Assembly (NCBI GenBank): GCA_947258435.1
Contig: CAMYID010000023.1
Span: forward strand, 1-64,000
Direction: 5' to 3'
DNA from: an uncultured Alphaproteobacteria bacterium
GTDB taxonomy: Bacteria > Pseudomonadota > Alphaproteobacteria > UBA11222
DNA: 64,000 bases
The position numbers and the translations under genes are program-made. The notes below the pieces were generated by a model. That model worked only from the letters and a program-made list of their open reading frames with translations. It was not told where the DNA came from and searched no databases. Positions 52,456-61,825 of the stretch are shown piece after piece (position 1 is the first letter of the stretch; every line of letters starts with the position of its first letter).

Positions 52456-53459
52456 GTAGGGTTTGTCTTCCTGTCTGCCGTCTTTTCATGCAGAAGCTGC
52501 ATGAACCCGGCCATATCGGCAAACCGCATTTCAAGCGGCACGACCCGGACTTGCCCGCGAAACCCCTCTGGTAGCCGCACATAGTCTTTCGCGGTTGTGA
52601 CAAGTTGTGCACCCTTCACCGCTGCATCGGCGGTCAATTGCCGGCAATCCGCTATTCTGTAGGGATGATGATCGGCGAATGCGCGCGCGCCCGCAAGATC
52701 GGCATTCAGATCGCGCAGCATATCGAAAAACTGTTGTGGATGGCCAAGCCCGCAGAATGCATAAAGCCGCTGTCCCTGCAGATCCTCAGCTTTTCCTGCC
52801 GGCTGCCGCGAGACTTTGAACTGGGGCAATGCCGTATCGAATGATACCATGGGGTATGCTTCATGCACGTCGACCAGCAGCACTGCATCAGCCCGCCGCA
52901 CCCCAACCGCCTGCGGTTCGCGCAACGGCCCGGATGGGATCACCCAGCCATTTCCCGGCCCGCGCTTGCCATCCATCAGCATGACGGAAAAGTCTTTGAC
53001 CAAATGCGGGTTCTGCAATCCGTCATCCAGAACAAGAAGATCTGCTCCCGCGCCAATTGCCGCCTGAGCGCCCGCCACTCTGTCACGCGCGACCCATGTC
53101 GGCGCAGCATCCGCCAGCAGCAATGCCTCATCACCAACATCGAGACTAGAATGTTGCCCGGGCACGACCGCCACAGGTCCACGCAGCCGCCCGCCATACC
53201 CCCGGGTCAGAATATGGACCTGTTTCCCTTGCGCCCGCAATTGTTTGGCAAGTGCAATGGCAATCGGGGTTTTGCCGCTCCCGCCAACCACCAGATTGCC
53301 GATGCAGATCACCGGGACAGAAACCTTCTTTGGCGCGACAAAAAAATGCCGCAACCAACCGGCCGCGATATACAGCATTGCAAGCGGCGACAAGAGCCAC
53401 GGCAAGATCCTGCCCCGGACGCCCGGCTTTCGGGCATACCAGAATTCAGGAGCGCGCAT
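52452..53459 (-). CDS. lpxK: tetraacyldisaccharide 4'-kinase
   Basis: A 335-residue inner-membrane kinase phosphorylating the 4' position of the lipid A precursor to give lipid IVA. The N-terminus MRAPEFWYARKPGVRGRILPWLLSPLAMLY includes the membrane helix. The P-loop is GNLVVGGSGKTPIAIALAKQL near residue 55, LLVLDDGLQNPHLVKDFSVMLMDG near residue 150 holds the conserved DDG and the Asp pair, and the C-terminal region has FADHHPY and TTAKDYVRLPEGF. The start overlaps the waaA stop by one base (TGATG), so the longer track start is not used. It lies between waaA and the LpxL-like gene, as in other alphaproteobacteria. Confidence 0.92.
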   Translation of the reverse strand: MRAPEFWYARKPGVRGRILPWLLSPLAMLYIAAGWLRHFFVAPKKVSVPVICIGNLVVGGSGKTPIAIALAKQLRAQGKQVHILTRGYGGRLRGPVAVVPGQHSSLDVGDEALLLADAAPTWVARDRVAGAQAAIGAGADLLVLDDGLQNPHLVKDFSVMLMDGKRGPGNGWVIPSGPLREPQAVGVRRADAVLLVDVHEAYPMVSFDTALPQFKVSRQPAGKAEDLQGQRLYAFCGLGHPQQFFDMLRDLNADLAGARAFADHHPYRIADCRQLTADAAVKGAQLVTTAKDYVRLPEGFRGQVRVVPLEMRFADMAGFMQLLHEKTADRKTNPT

Positions 53460-54727
53460 CACAACCCCCGCACCAGCAATGGCTGCAATGCGGCGCAAAC
53501 CTGATCCAGCACCCCCTCCCCCGCAGCTTCTGCATAACTTTGCGCAGCCGCCCCCATCGCTGCCGCATCATCACCGCGCAACAGATCGGCAAGCGCCCCC
53601 TCCAGCGCCGCCCAGTCGGCCACCTTCCGGGCACCGCCACATTGCGCCAAAGCAGGATAAATCACCGCGAAATTGTCGATATGAGGACCATGCAGGATCG
53701 CACGGGACAAACGCGCCGGTTCAAGCGGGTTTTGGCCGCCATGCGGAACCAGGCTGCCCCCTATGAAACAAATTTGGCTCAACCGGTAGAAAAGCCCCAT
53801 CTGTCCCATCGTATCGCCAAGAAAAATCGCGGTATCAGGGCCGGGTGTTTGCCCGGCGCTGTATCGCGCAACGGATAGTTCCGCACCAGCCGCCATTGCC
53901 GCGATCTCATCCCCCCGGGCGGCATGTCGCGGCACGATAATCGTAATCAGATCGGGAAAGCTTTGCCGTAAACCGAGATGCAGCTTGACCGCGCCTTCTT
54001 CCTCCCCGGCATGGGTGCTGGCAGCAAGCCAGACAGGACGCGACTGAATGGTATTCAAGAGCGGCTGCAGTGTTTGCGCGTCGGCCGGCAAGGTTTCGGC
54101 GGCCAGCTTGAGATCAGCAACATGTTCCGATTGCGGAATATCAAGCACGGCAAGATAGTCGGCTATCTGACGATCACGCGGCACAATCACCGAAAACCCG
54201 GACATAAGCGCGCGGAAGGTCTTCGAAAAGCGTTGCCAGCGCCGGTACGATCGCGGTGAAATGCGCGCATTGACAAGCGCCATGGGTATGCGGCGCGCAG
54301 CAGTTATCCGCATCAGGTTGGGCCAGAATTCAGATTCGACCCAGATCGCCGCATCCGGCCGCCAATGATCGAGAAAACGCCCGACCGTATGGGGAAGATC
54401 CACGGGCACATAATGATGTATTGCCCGTGCCGGCAGCCGCCCTGCCAGGATTTGCGCGGAGGTAACGGTTCCGCTCGTAATCAGTATATGTCGTTGCGCC
54501 TCATCCTGCAGCAAGCGGCTGATCAGTGGCAGGACCGACAGGCATTCCCCCACACTTGCCGCATGCAGCCATATAAGCTGCCCATCGGGTCGCGTATGCC
54601 GCGAATATCCTAACCGTTCCGGAAGCCGGTGCGGATCCTCCTTACCGTGGCGCCCGCGCCATCGCAGAAAGAGATAAACGAAAGGCACAGCGATCCAGGT
54701 CGCCCAGCTATAAGCCCGCAAGGTCAT
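53459..54727 (-). CDS. waaA: 3-deoxy-D-manno-octulosonic acid (Kdo) transferase
   Basis: A 422-residue glycosyltransferase adding one or two Kdo residues to lipid IVA at the inner membrane's cytoplasmic face. A short N-terminal membrane helix (ATWIAVPFVYLFLRW) is followed by LPERLGYSRHTRPDGQLIWLHAASVGE near residues 33-60, ILITSGTVTSAQILAGRLP near residue 78, VESEFWPNLMRITAARRIPMALVNARIS near residue 135, WLAASTHAGEEE near residue 235 and FIGGSLVPHGGQNPLEPARL near residue 335. These are the WaaA (KdtA) hallmarks. It overlaps the DUF374 gene by 4 bases and lpxK by 1. Confidence 0.93.
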   Translation of the reverse strand: MTLRAYSWATWIAVPFVYLFLRWRGRHGKEDPHRLPERLGYSRHTRPDGQLIWLHAASVGECLSVLPLISRLLQDEAQRHILITSGTVTSAQILAGRLPARAIHHYVPVDLPHTVGRFLDHWRPDAAIWVESEFWPNLMRITAARRIPMALVNARISPRSYRRWQRFSKTFRALMSGFSVIVPRDRQIADYLAVLDIPQSEHVADLKLAAETLPADAQTLQPLLNTIQSRPVWLAASTHAGEEEGAVKLHLGLRQSFPDLITIIVPRHAARGDEIAAMAAGAELSVARYSAGQTPGPDTAIFLGDTMGQMGLFYRLSQICFIGGSLVPHGGQNPLEPARLSRAILHGPHIDNFAVIYPALAQCGGARKVADWAALEGALADLLRGDDAAAMGAAAQSYAEAAGEGVLDQVCAALQPLLVRGL

Positions 54728-55491
54728 GATGCTGTATCGACCGGGGTCGTCTCGACCGTCGGTCCCGATGCCGGCGCCGGCGCCGGCGGGATGGGCGGCA
54801 ACCCAGCAAGTTTATCGGCAGCTTCACTTACACGATTCAGTGCTGCCTCAATTTGCTTCAGACTAAGGGCCAATTGTCCGGCATCGAGTTTACGCGCAAC
54901 ATGGATCGGCTGCCCCCAGACAAAAAAGCCCGAGGAAAAAGGCAAGCAGAACAGGAACCTGTCCCAACTACCCAAAATCCGGCATCTGCTTGTTGCCGCC
55001 GCAACCGGAATGATCGGCACACCCGACAGACGGGCGAGCGAGACAATCCCCTCGCTTGCGCGCATTCGCGGCCCGCGCGGCCCGTCAGGGGTTATACCGA
55101 CATAATCGCCGGAGGACAGCGCCTTAAGCATGGCGCGCATGGCGCCAGCGCCCCCCTTGTCCTTATCTTTGCCCTCCCGCGCGGCGGATCCTCGAATAGC
55201 GCCCAGACCGAAATGACCAATCGTATTGGCAATCAGCTCCCCGTCGCGATGAAATGAAATCAGCATTTTCATCTGTTTGTCGCGCGGCCAGCATTTCGGC
55301 ATCATCAGCAAGCGCCCGTGCCAGAACGCCAGAATAAACGGCCTGCCTGTCTGCCAATAACGTTGTGCAGCGTCATCGCCAGTCGTTTGCCAACGGCTGG
55401 TGGCCCAGACAAGGCGGATATATTGTGCCGCACACCAGCAGGCCAGGCGACGCAGCCAGTCTGACTTCACAAATTTCCGGATCGGATTCAT
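54724..55491 (-). CDS. lysophospholipid acyltransferase family protein (DUF374)
   Basis: A 255-residue DUF374 protein. A hydrophobic helix is not strong, but PFILAFWHGRLLMMPKCWPRDKQMKMLISFHRDGELIA near residues 51-88 holds the H-x-x-D-like HRDG motif of acyltransferases, and LSSGDYVGITPDGPRGPRMRASEG near residue 129 is the family signature. The C-terminus is proline- and alanine-rich (IPPAPAPASG, coded by GCCGGC repeats). Members in alphaproteobacteria sit between waaA and msbA, as here, and may place a very-long-chain acyl group on lipid A or act on lipid; the exact reaction is not established. It overlaps waaA by 4 bases. Confidence 0.85.
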   Translation of the reverse strand: MNPIRKFVKSDWLRRLACWCAAQYIRLVWATSRWQTTGDDAAQRYWQTGRPFILAFWHGRLLMMPKCWPRDKQMKMLISFHRDGELIANTIGHFGLGAIRGSAAREGKDKDKGGAGAMRAMLKALSSGDYVGITPDGPRGPRMRASEGIVSLARLSGVPIIPVAAATSRCRILGSWDRFLFCLPFSSGFFVWGQPIHVARKLDAGQLALSLKQIEAALNRVSEAADKLAGLPPIPPAPAPASGPTVETTPVDTAS

Positions 55492-55509
55492 GTGACAAAC
55501 AGACCCGCG

Positions 55510-57402
55510 CTAATGCATCGTCACAGGCTGGGCGGGTGAATCCGCAACATTGGCGGCCTGGTCGCCCATATCAAACTGCGTGCGGCAGAGGCGGGCATAG
55601 ATCCCGTTTTGTGCCAGCAATTGGGTATGTGTGCCCGTTTCAACAATCTGCCCGTCGGCCATGACATGTATCCTGTCGGCATTCATGACAGTCGACAGCC
55701 TGTGGGCAATCACAAGCGCGGTCCGCCCGCGCAGTAATTTATCAAGCGCCGCCTGCACCAGCCGTTCGGATTCGGTATCGAGCGCCGATGTCGCTTCGTC
55801 AAGCAGCAAGATCGGCGCGTCTTTCAGCATCGCCCGCGCAATGGCAATCCGCTGCCTTTGCCCCCCCGATAGCTTCAAGCCCGATTCCCCGACCACCGTG
55901 TCATAGCCGCCAGGCAGCTGGCTGATAAAATTATGCGCATCCGCGGCGCGGGCCGCCTGCTCGATCTCTGTGTCGGTTGCGTCTTTCCGGCCGTAAGCGA
56001 TATTTGCCCGGATCGTGTCGTCGAACAGAAACTGCTCCTGTGTGACAACAGCCATCCCCGCACGCAGGGATTGAAGCGTATAGTTCCTGACATCCTGACC
56101 GTCAATTTCGACAGCGCCTTGGGTTACATCATAAAAACGTGGAATGAGGTTCAGAATTGTGCTTTTGCCCGCACCGCTTGGTCCGACAAGCGCGACAGTT
56201 TCGCCCGCCGCCACGTCGAAATCGATTTGCCGTAAAGTCGGCACACCGCCGCCGTAAGAAAAACTGACATCGCGAAAACCAATACGACCATCGCGGATCT
56301 GTCGTGGCTTCGCCCGGGCTTCATCCTTCACTTCCGGCGCGATATCAAGCACCGCGAAACTGCGCGCGGCGGCCGCCAACCCTTCCTGCAGGGCAGTACT
56401 GAGCGTTGCAAGGCTCTTCAGCGGCTGATAGGCAAGCATCATCGCACCAAGAAATGCGACAAAGTGATTCAGTTCCATTTCACCGCTGATCGCGCGTGCG
56501 CCCGCATAGTAAATTGCCGCTGCTATCGCAATTCCGGTCAACGCCTCTGTAATCGGCGACGCGGCAGAACGTGCCCGCACACCGCGCATAATATGTTCAA
56601 GCCGCAGATTGATCGAGCGCGAGACACGGCTGATCTCGTGATCTTCCTGCCCATAGGCACGCACCACCCGCACACCTTCCAGTGCCTCTGCAAGCATTGT
56701 GGAAAGATTGCCCGTTTCCTCCATCCCGTGGGTAACGGATTTACGCATCCTGCGAGCAAGCTGACGCACGAAAACCGCCACCGCCGGCAGAACGAATATC
56801 GCAATGAATGTCAGCAGAACATCCTGGTAAAACATCACGCCGATCAGGAAAAGCAGCGTCAGGAAATCCTTTGCGATCCCGGTAATTGCCCGGCTGACCG
56901 CCTCACGCATCAACACCGCATCATTCAGAAAATGGGCAATAAGCTTGCCGCTGTGATTTTCGCGCAACCAGGCAACATCGGCATGCATCAGGTGATCGAA
57001 CATCCGGATCTGCGTATCGGCAACGATACGTTGCCCGACATAGTTCATCACGATATTCTGTCCGAATGAGGCCAGCGCCTTGATAACCATGACCAGAAAC
57101 ACAGCCCCCGGGATCAGCTTGAGCATCCCGGCATCTTTTTCCAGAAACAGATATTTGATCGCAGGGTCCAGCAGTTGTGCAGTTGCGGCCGTGGTTGCCG
57201 CGACAATTGCCATCAGGACAGCAGCAATAATCAATCGCCCCGCATGCGGTCGCAGATGATCGGCGATCAGCCGCCGCACAAGGGCATAGGTCGTATAGGT
57301 GTCCTGCCCCCTCATCGCCTCGGACATAGAGGCAGCGATCGCGTCTGCATCCCCTTTACGTTCCGGACTGTCAGAAATTGTCGTCACCTTAGGAATCGTC
57401 AC
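55510..57402 (-). CDS. msbA: lipid A export ABC transporter, ATP-binding/permease (MsbA-like)
   Basis: A 630-residue half-transporter that flips lipid A-core across the inner membrane. Six hydrophobic segments run from about residue 58 to 330 (LIIAAVLMAIVAATTAATAQLL, VFLVMVIKALASFG and so on). The nucleotide-binding domain has Walker A VALVGPSGAGKSTILNL near residue 410, Q-loop VTQEQFLFDD, signature LSGGQRQRIAIARAMLKDAP near residue 510, Walker B ILLLDEATSALDTES and H-loop VIAHRLSTV. The first ~30 residues of the track ORF are an unusual extension, and a start at MSEAMRGQ is possible. The gene leads the minus-strand lipid A cluster, 18 bases ahead of the DUF374 gene. Confidence 0.92.
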   Translation of the reverse strand: MTIPKVTTISDSPERKGDADAIAASMSEAMRGQDTYTTYALVRRLIADHLRPHAGRLIIAAVLMAIVAATTAATAQLLDPAIKYLFLEKDAGMLKLIPGAVFLVMVIKALASFGQNIVMNYVGQRIVADTQIRMFDHLMHADVAWLRENHSGKLIAHFLNDAVLMREAVSRAITGIAKDFLTLLFLIGVMFYQDVLLTFIAIFVLPAVAVFVRQLARRMRKSVTHGMEETGNLSTMLAEALEGVRVVRAYGQEDHEISRVSRSINLRLEHIMRGVRARSAASPITEALTGIAIAAAIYYAGARAISGEMELNHFVAFLGAMMLAYQPLKSLATLSTALQEGLAAAARSFAVLDIAPEVKDEARAKPRQIRDGRIGFRDVSFSYGGGVPTLRQIDFDVAAGETVALVGPSGAGKSTILNLIPRFYDVTQGAVEIDGQDVRNYTLQSLRAGMAVVTQEQFLFDDTIRANIAYGRKDATDTEIEQAARAADAHNFISQLPGGYDTVVGESGLKLSGGQRQRIAIARAMLKDAPILLLDEATSALDTESERLVQAALDKLLRGRTALVIAHRLSTVMNADRIHVMADGQIVETGTHTQLLAQNGIYARLCRTQFDMGDQAANVADSPAQPVTMH

Positions 57403-57528
57403 CAGTTTCGGGCGGAATAACCCTGTCGTTACTTCCCTATAGCAGCACTAAAGCCCGCAAGCATTTTTCACAACAGCTGATCGCGGCACTATACAGCCTG
57501 GTGGATGACCGCCGAGACGCAGCGCAAA

Positions 57529-58872
57529 TTACAATGGCAACCAGAGCCGTGCTTTCAGACCGCCCAGAACAGCACTTCTGCTCAGCACGATATCACCGCC
57601 ATGGGAACGCGCCACATCCCGCGCGATTGCAAGGCCCAGCCCCACCCCCGGCCGGTCCTGATTCCGGCTTTCATCAAGCCGGTGAAAGGGGCGAAACGCT
57701 TCCTCAAAATACTCCTCTGCCAAGCCGGGTCCATCATCCTCTACCGTCACCTCGATCAGCACATCGCGGCGCTCGGCTCTGATCCGAACATTTCTGCCGA
57801 AACTACAGGCATTTTCAACCAGATTGACGATGCAGCGTTTCAGGGCAACGCGCCGAACCTCCAATCGCAGCCCCTCAGTGACCGATATATCGATTTTCGC
57901 GCCATGGCGCAGCGCTTCTGTTCTGATTTCCTCAAGCAGCTGCGCGATATCCACATCCGTCACCGCCTCCGACTGCTGCCCCCGCGCGAAAGCCAGATAG
58001 CCTTCGAGCATACGCTCCATCTCTGTCAGGTCTGCGGCGAAATCCTCTTTCTCTTCCGAGGGCGGCAGCATCGCCAATTGCAGCTTCATCCGGGTGATCG
58101 GTGTTCTGAGATCATGACTGACACCCGCCAGCATTGCCGTACGTTGCTGTATCTGCCGCTGTATCCGGTCCCGCATTTCGATGAAGGCCGTTGATGCCCG
58201 CCGCACCTCTTCGGCCCCCGCAGGCTTGAAATTGGGAAACTGCCGCCCCTTACCGAATCCTTCCGCAGCCTCGGCCAACGCGGCGATCGGACGAATCTGG
58301 TTACGCAGGAAAACCGTTGCGATAGCCAGCAGTACAAGCGATGAACCGATCATCCACAGAATAAAGATATGCGCGGTTTCCGAGGTAATCCGGTTGCGCG
58401 GCGCCAGCACCCGCAATACGCCGTCGGACAGCTGAACCCGGATATCCACATAGTCCTCATAAGTCACCGCATCGAACCAGAATGGCTGCGGGATACGTTT
58501 GGCAAGTTCACGCGCAAGCGTTGCCTCTGGCATCGAAAATGGCGTCTTGGGCCCCTCATCTGGCAGCTTTTCATCGTTCAGGAATGCAAGCTCAAGATGG
58601 ATCGTGCGGGCTGCACGGTTGGCCACCGAATCAAACGTCACGCCCGCGGGCAGGGTTTGCCATGTCTCAACCAGCAGTGAAATCTCGCTGGCAACCGCGC
58701 GGGCCAGCCTGCGATTGACCCGATCCCAATGGCGTTCGAAAAAAATATAAGCGATCACCGCCTGCATCAGGACAATCGGCGCGATTACAATGATCAGTGA
58801 GCGTCCGAAGAGCCGTTTGGGCAGGATCGATTTAACCTGGAATTCGGCGATTTTCTGTCTTAATCGGGCCAC
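57529..58872 (-). CDS. sensor histidine kinase, EnvZ-like
   Basis: A 447-residue membrane histidine kinase. TM1 is near residues 27-47 (LIIVIAPIVLMQAVIAYIFF), a periplasmic sensor of ~120 residues follows, and TM2 is near residues 170-190 (FILWMIGSSLVLLAIATVFL). Then come the HAMP (IRPIAALAEAAEGFGKG), the H-box VSHDLRTPITRMKLQLAM near residue 255, the N-box IVNLVENACSFG, and G motifs VEDDGPGLAEEYFEEAF and GVGLGLAIARDVARSHGG. It overlaps its response regulator gene by 13 bases. EnvZ-type kinases sense osmotic or envelope state; the stimulus here is not known. Confidence 0.92.
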   Translation of the reverse strand: MARLRQKIAEFQVKSILPKRLFGRSLIIVIAPIVLMQAVIAYIFFERHWDRVNRRLARAVASEISLLVETWQTLPAGVTFDSVANRAARTIHLELAFLNDEKLPDEGPKTPFSMPEATLARELAKRIPQPFWFDAVTYEDYVDIRVQLSDGVLRVLAPRNRITSETAHIFILWMIGSSLVLLAIATVFLRNQIRPIAALAEAAEGFGKGRQFPNFKPAGAEEVRRASTAFIEMRDRIQRQIQQRTAMLAGVSHDLRTPITRMKLQLAMLPPSEEKEDFAADLTEMERMLEGYLAFARGQQSEAVTDVDIAQLLEEIRTEALRHGAKIDISVTEGLRLEVRRVALKRCIVNLVENACSFGRNVRIRAERRDVLIEVTVEDDGPGLAEEYFEEAFRPFHRLDESRNQDRPGVGLGLAIARDVARSHGGDIVLSRSAVLGGLKARLWLPL

Positions 58873-59564
58873 AGCGCATATCCCTGCCCGCGTACGGTTC
58901 GCAAATAGCGTGGTGCCCGCGCATCGCGCTCTATTTTCCGGCGCAGGCGGGTGATCTGAACATCCACAGTTCGTTCCTGCGTGACACCGGTTTTTTCACA
59001 CAGTTCTGCCCGGCTGATGGGGATACCAGGCTTTTCCGCCAGCAGCCGCAGCAATGTCTGTTCGGCGGAAGTCAGGCTGAGCTGTTCGTCCTGCCGGCGC
59101 AATTCACCCCGATCGATATCGGCTTCCCACTCACCAAATCGCAAGCGCGTCGGGTTCAGTGGCGGCTGCACAGCCTGACGCCGCAACAAGGCACGAAGCC
59201 GCGCAAGCAATTCCCGCGGTTCAAAGGGCTTGCCCAGATAATCATCCGCACCGAGTTCAAGCCCGGTAATACGGGATTCAGTTTCAGACAGCGCAGACAG
59301 CAACAATATCGGCACCTCCGACTGGCCGCGCAACTCCTCGGTCAGCGCTAAACCGCTTTGCCCCGGCATCATGACATCCAGAATGATGATATCGAATTGC
59401 AGTCCCCCCAACCGCGCTTTCGCATCGGCCGCATTCTGCGCCAACGTCACGCGAAAGCCGTTTTCACGCAGAAATTTCTGCAATAATTTGCGCAGCCGCG
59501 TATCGTCATCTACCACCAGAATATGGGGTACAGCTTCATCGGACGCTGAAGCCTCAACTGTCAT
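58860..59564 (-). CDS. OmpR family response regulator
   Basis: A 234-residue two-domain regulator. The receiver domain shows ILVVDDDTRLRKLLQKFLREN near residue 16, the phosphorylated aspartate in FDIIILDVMMPGQSGLAL near residue 62, then PILLLSALSETESRI and GADDYLGKPFEPRELLAR with the conserved lysine. The winged-helix DNA-binding domain (residues 140-234) includes LTSAEQTLLRLLAEKPGIPISR and VDVQITRLRRKIERDARAPRYLRTVRGQGYAL. It overlaps both the kinase gene and the MarR gene, an operon of three regulators. In several alphaproteobacteria an OmpR/EnvZ-like pair governs porins and envelope; the target here is inference. Confidence 0.93.
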   Translation of the reverse strand: MTVEASASDEAVPHILVVDDDTRLRKLLQKFLRENGFRVTLAQNAADAKARLGGLQFDIIILDVMMPGQSGLALTEELRGQSEVPILLLSALSETESRITGLELGADDYLGKPFEPRELLARLRALLRRQAVQPPLNPTRLRFGEWEADIDRGELRRQDEQLSLTSAEQTLLRLLAEKPGIPISRAELCEKTGVTQERTVDVQITRLRRKIERDARAPRYLRTVRGQGYALWPD

Positions 59565-60081
59565 CGGTCGACTGGCCCCGTTTGAAGTTCCGCAGAATAA
59601 TCTGCCGGTCCTGCGCGTTGATCAAATGTTCAATAACCCGGAAATATCCGGCAACCGCTTCTTCACCCGCCGCGGCAAATGCGGCGCGGAAACGATCGCG
59701 CTGGGGCGCGGCAAGCTGCCGTTCAAACTGCCGGCCCCTGGGGGTCAGATATAATAGCCGTTTGCGCCGGTCCTTTTTTCCCGTTCGCTGTTCGACGTAA
59801 CCTTCCTGAACGAGTTGCCGCAATACCCGCGCAAGGCTTTGCTTGGTGATCTTCAGTATCTCAAGAAGCTGAGCCACGCTGATGCCCGGATAGGCACCAA
59901 TGAAATGCAATACCCTGTGATGGGCGCGCCCAAAACCTGATTGCTGTAAAATTTCATCCGGATCGCCCGTAAAGTCCCGATAAGCAAAAAACAGTAATTC
60001 TATCGCCCGGCGAAGACGTTCGGATTCTGATCCATCCGGGGATTGCGCATCGCTGCCTGTTACACTATTTATGTCAGCCAT
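59554..60081 (-). CDS. MarR family transcriptional regulator
   Basis: A 175-residue winged-helix regulator. Core signals are GRAHHRVLHFIGAYPGISVAQLLEILKITKQSLARVLRQLVQEGYVEQRTGKKDRRKRLLYLTPRGR (residues 50-120), the recognition helix and wing of MarR proteins. A polar N-terminus (DAQSPDGSESERLRR) precedes the first dimerisation helix. I start at MADINSVTG because the track ORF includes 40 implausible codons. It overlaps the OmpR-like gene by 11 bases, and the intergenic DNA toward ilvE carries AT-rich repeats of CATATTG that could be its operator. A pairing of MarR with OmpR/EnvZ is conserved in part of the alphaproteobacteria. Confidence 0.85.
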   Translation of the reverse strand: MADINSVTGSDAQSPDGSESERLRRAIELLFFAYRDFTGDPDEILQQSGFGRAHHRVLHFIGAYPGISVAQLLEILKITKQSLARVLRQLVQEGYVEQRTGKKDRRKRLLYLTPRGRQFERQLAAPQRDRFRAAFAAAGEEAVAGYFRVIEHLINAQDRQIILRNFKRGQSTDDS

Positions 60082-60264
60082 ATTGACATATTTTATGCAT
60101 ATTGTTACAAACCAGGTTAGATTTACGACATATTCGTTCGTGTAATATCGCAAGCCTACGTAATTCAGGGCGCTTTTCCCGTTCGCGGGCTCGCCGCGCA
60201 CCTATGTTGCCACAATGGCGCGCTGAAAAACTACACGAATTCTGGAAAACTGGGAAAGCTGGCT

Positions 60265-61140
60265 ATGTCCCTCTTGTCTTTTGACGATCGCGATGGCGAA
60301 ATTTGGTTCAATGGAAAACTCGTTCCGTGGCGGGATGCAAAAATTCACGTCCTGACGCATGGCCTGCATTATGGCAGCTGCGTATTTGAGGGAGAGCGCG
60401 TCTATAACGGGGAGATTTTCAAGCTCCGCGAGCATACGGAGCGGCTTTTCAAATCCGCCGAATATATGGGCTTCCAAATCCCCTATACGATGGACCAAAT
60501 TGATGCGGCCTGCCGTGAAACAGTTGCCGCGCAAGGCTTCACCGATGCCTATGTCCGGCCCGTCGCCTGGCGCGGCAGTGAAATGATGGGGGTTTCCGCG
60601 CAAGACAACAGGATCAATGTCGCGATCGCCGTGTGGGAATGGCCGTCCTATTTCGATCCGGAAGAGCGCGCGCGCGGTATCCGGCTGGATATTGCCCGCT
60701 GGCGGCGCCCCTCGCCGGAAACAATCCCCTGCTTCAGCAAAGCTGCTGGGCTTTATATGATCTGCACCCTGTCAAAACATGAGGCGGAATCAAAAGGGCT
60801 GGCGGATGCGCTGATGTATGACTATCGCGGGCTGATCGCGGAAGCTACCGGCGCAAATATCTTCTTTGTCAAAGACGACAAACTGCACACACCCACCCCG
60901 GATTGTTTTCTGGACGGGATTACACGGCGAAGCGTTATTGAACTTGCGCATACGCATAAGATCGAGGTGATCGACCGGGCGATAAAGCCCGAGGAAATGG
61001 CCGATTTCGAGCAATGTTTTATCACCGGCACAGCCGCCGAAGTGACGCCGGTTTCCGAAATCGGACCGTATAAGTTCCAGACCGGCCGCATTACCCGCAC
61101 ATTGATGGAAGACTTCGATCGCCTGATCCGTGGCAAGTGA
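60265..61140 (+). CDS. ilvE: branched-chain amino acid aminotransferase
   Basis: A 291-residue fold-type IV PLP transaminase for leucine, isoleucine and valine. FNGKLVPWRDAKIHVLTHGLHYGSCVFEGERVYN near residues 11-45 is the family start; YVRPVAWRGSEMMGVSAQDNRINVAIAVWEWPSYF near residue 93 lies in the middle. The PLP lysine falls in CTLSKHEAESKGLADALMYDYRGLIAEATGANIFF near residues 165-200, and TGTAAEVTPVSEIGPYKF is the C-terminal signature. It is divergent from the MarR gene and stands alone. Confidence 0.92.
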   Translation: MSLLSFDDRDGEIWFNGKLVPWRDAKIHVLTHGLHYGSCVFEGERVYNGEIFKLREHTERLFKSAEYMGFQIPYTMDQIDAACRETVAAQGFTDAYVRPVAWRGSEMMGVSAQDNRINVAIAVWEWPSYFDPEERARGIRLDIARWRRPSPETIPCFSKAAGLYMICTLSKHEAESKGLADALMYDYRGLIAEATGANIFFVKDDKLHTPTPDCFLDGITRRSVIELAHTHKIEVIDRAIKPEEMADFEQCFITGTAAEVTPVSEIGPYKFQTGRITRTLMEDFDRLIRGK

Positions 61141-61265
61141 CGGGGTAGCGCAGCGGCAAGCCCCAGCAATCGTCATCTGGACACAATAAAAGCCTGAATG
61201 GTATAAGGAGCAATTAATCAACTTAATTGTAGATAGCTGACATATTTTCTTTTTGGGGGAATTTC

Positions 61266-61784
61266 ATGATCAGGCGTCATTATTTCATTTGGCTTGCGGC
61301 CCTTGTGCTGACTATTTCCGGCTGCGCGCAAACACAAAATCAGAACACCTATCGTTATGACGAGGTTGGCAAGAGTTCGGCTGTTTCTTTCGGCACTGTG
61401 ATCGCCATCCGCGAAATTGATATTATCGGCAGGAATACGGGTACTGGCGCGGCTGTCGGGGCCGCCGCCGGCGCGGGCGCGGGGTCCTATGCCGGCTCGG
61501 GTTCAGGTGAGCTCTGGGCCGTTGGCGCGGGCCTTGTGCTTGGGGCGATGGCCGGCGCGGCGGCTGAGCAGGCGATGGCTGATAGCAAGGGCATGGAATA
61601 TACCGTCACCCTGGAGTCGGGCATAACGCTGACCGTCGCACAGAATATCGCGACAACCGATACGCCAATCGGTATCGGGCAACGCGTCATTGTGCAGAAC
61701 ACCGGTGGTTATCAACGCGTCCTTCCGGCCACCCATCTTCCGACCCAAGTCAAGAGACCGGTCGGAATTGAAATCGTCGACTAA
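61266..61784 (+). CDS. glycine-zipper outer-membrane lipoprotein (SlyB/Pcp-like)
   Basis: A 172-residue lipoprotein. The signal peptide ends in TISGCAQ (lipobox with Cys at residue 20). A run of small residues (GAAVGAAAGAGAGSYAGSGSG, then LVLGAMAGAAAEQAM) is the glycine-zipper region that inserts in or lies against the outer membrane. The C-terminal part, YTVTLESGITLTVAQNIATTDTPIGIGQRVIVQ, is the SlyB/17-kDa antigen beta domain. Its role is thought to be envelope stability under divalent-cation or membrane stress, a family-based inference. It starts after GGGGGAATTTC and is followed 41 bases later by another lipoprotein gene with the same upstream pattern. Confidence 0.87.
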   Translation: MIRRHYFIWLAALVLTISGCAQTQNQNTYRYDEVGKSSAVSFGTVIAIREIDIIGRNTGTGAAVGAAAGAGAGSYAGSGSGELWAVGAGLVLGAMAGAAAEQAMADSKGMEYTVTLESGITLTVAQNIATTDTPIGIGQRVIVQNTGGYQRVLPATHLPTQVKRPVGIEIVD

Positions 61785-61825
61785 ACTTTTTTCTGATCGT
61801 TGCCAGTATTATGGGGGAATTACCT

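Noticed and set aside
53245-53878. Plus-strand ORFs 53245-53766 and 53252-53878
   Set aside because: They are antisense to lpxK and waaA and have the repetitive P/R/H composition of shadow frames.
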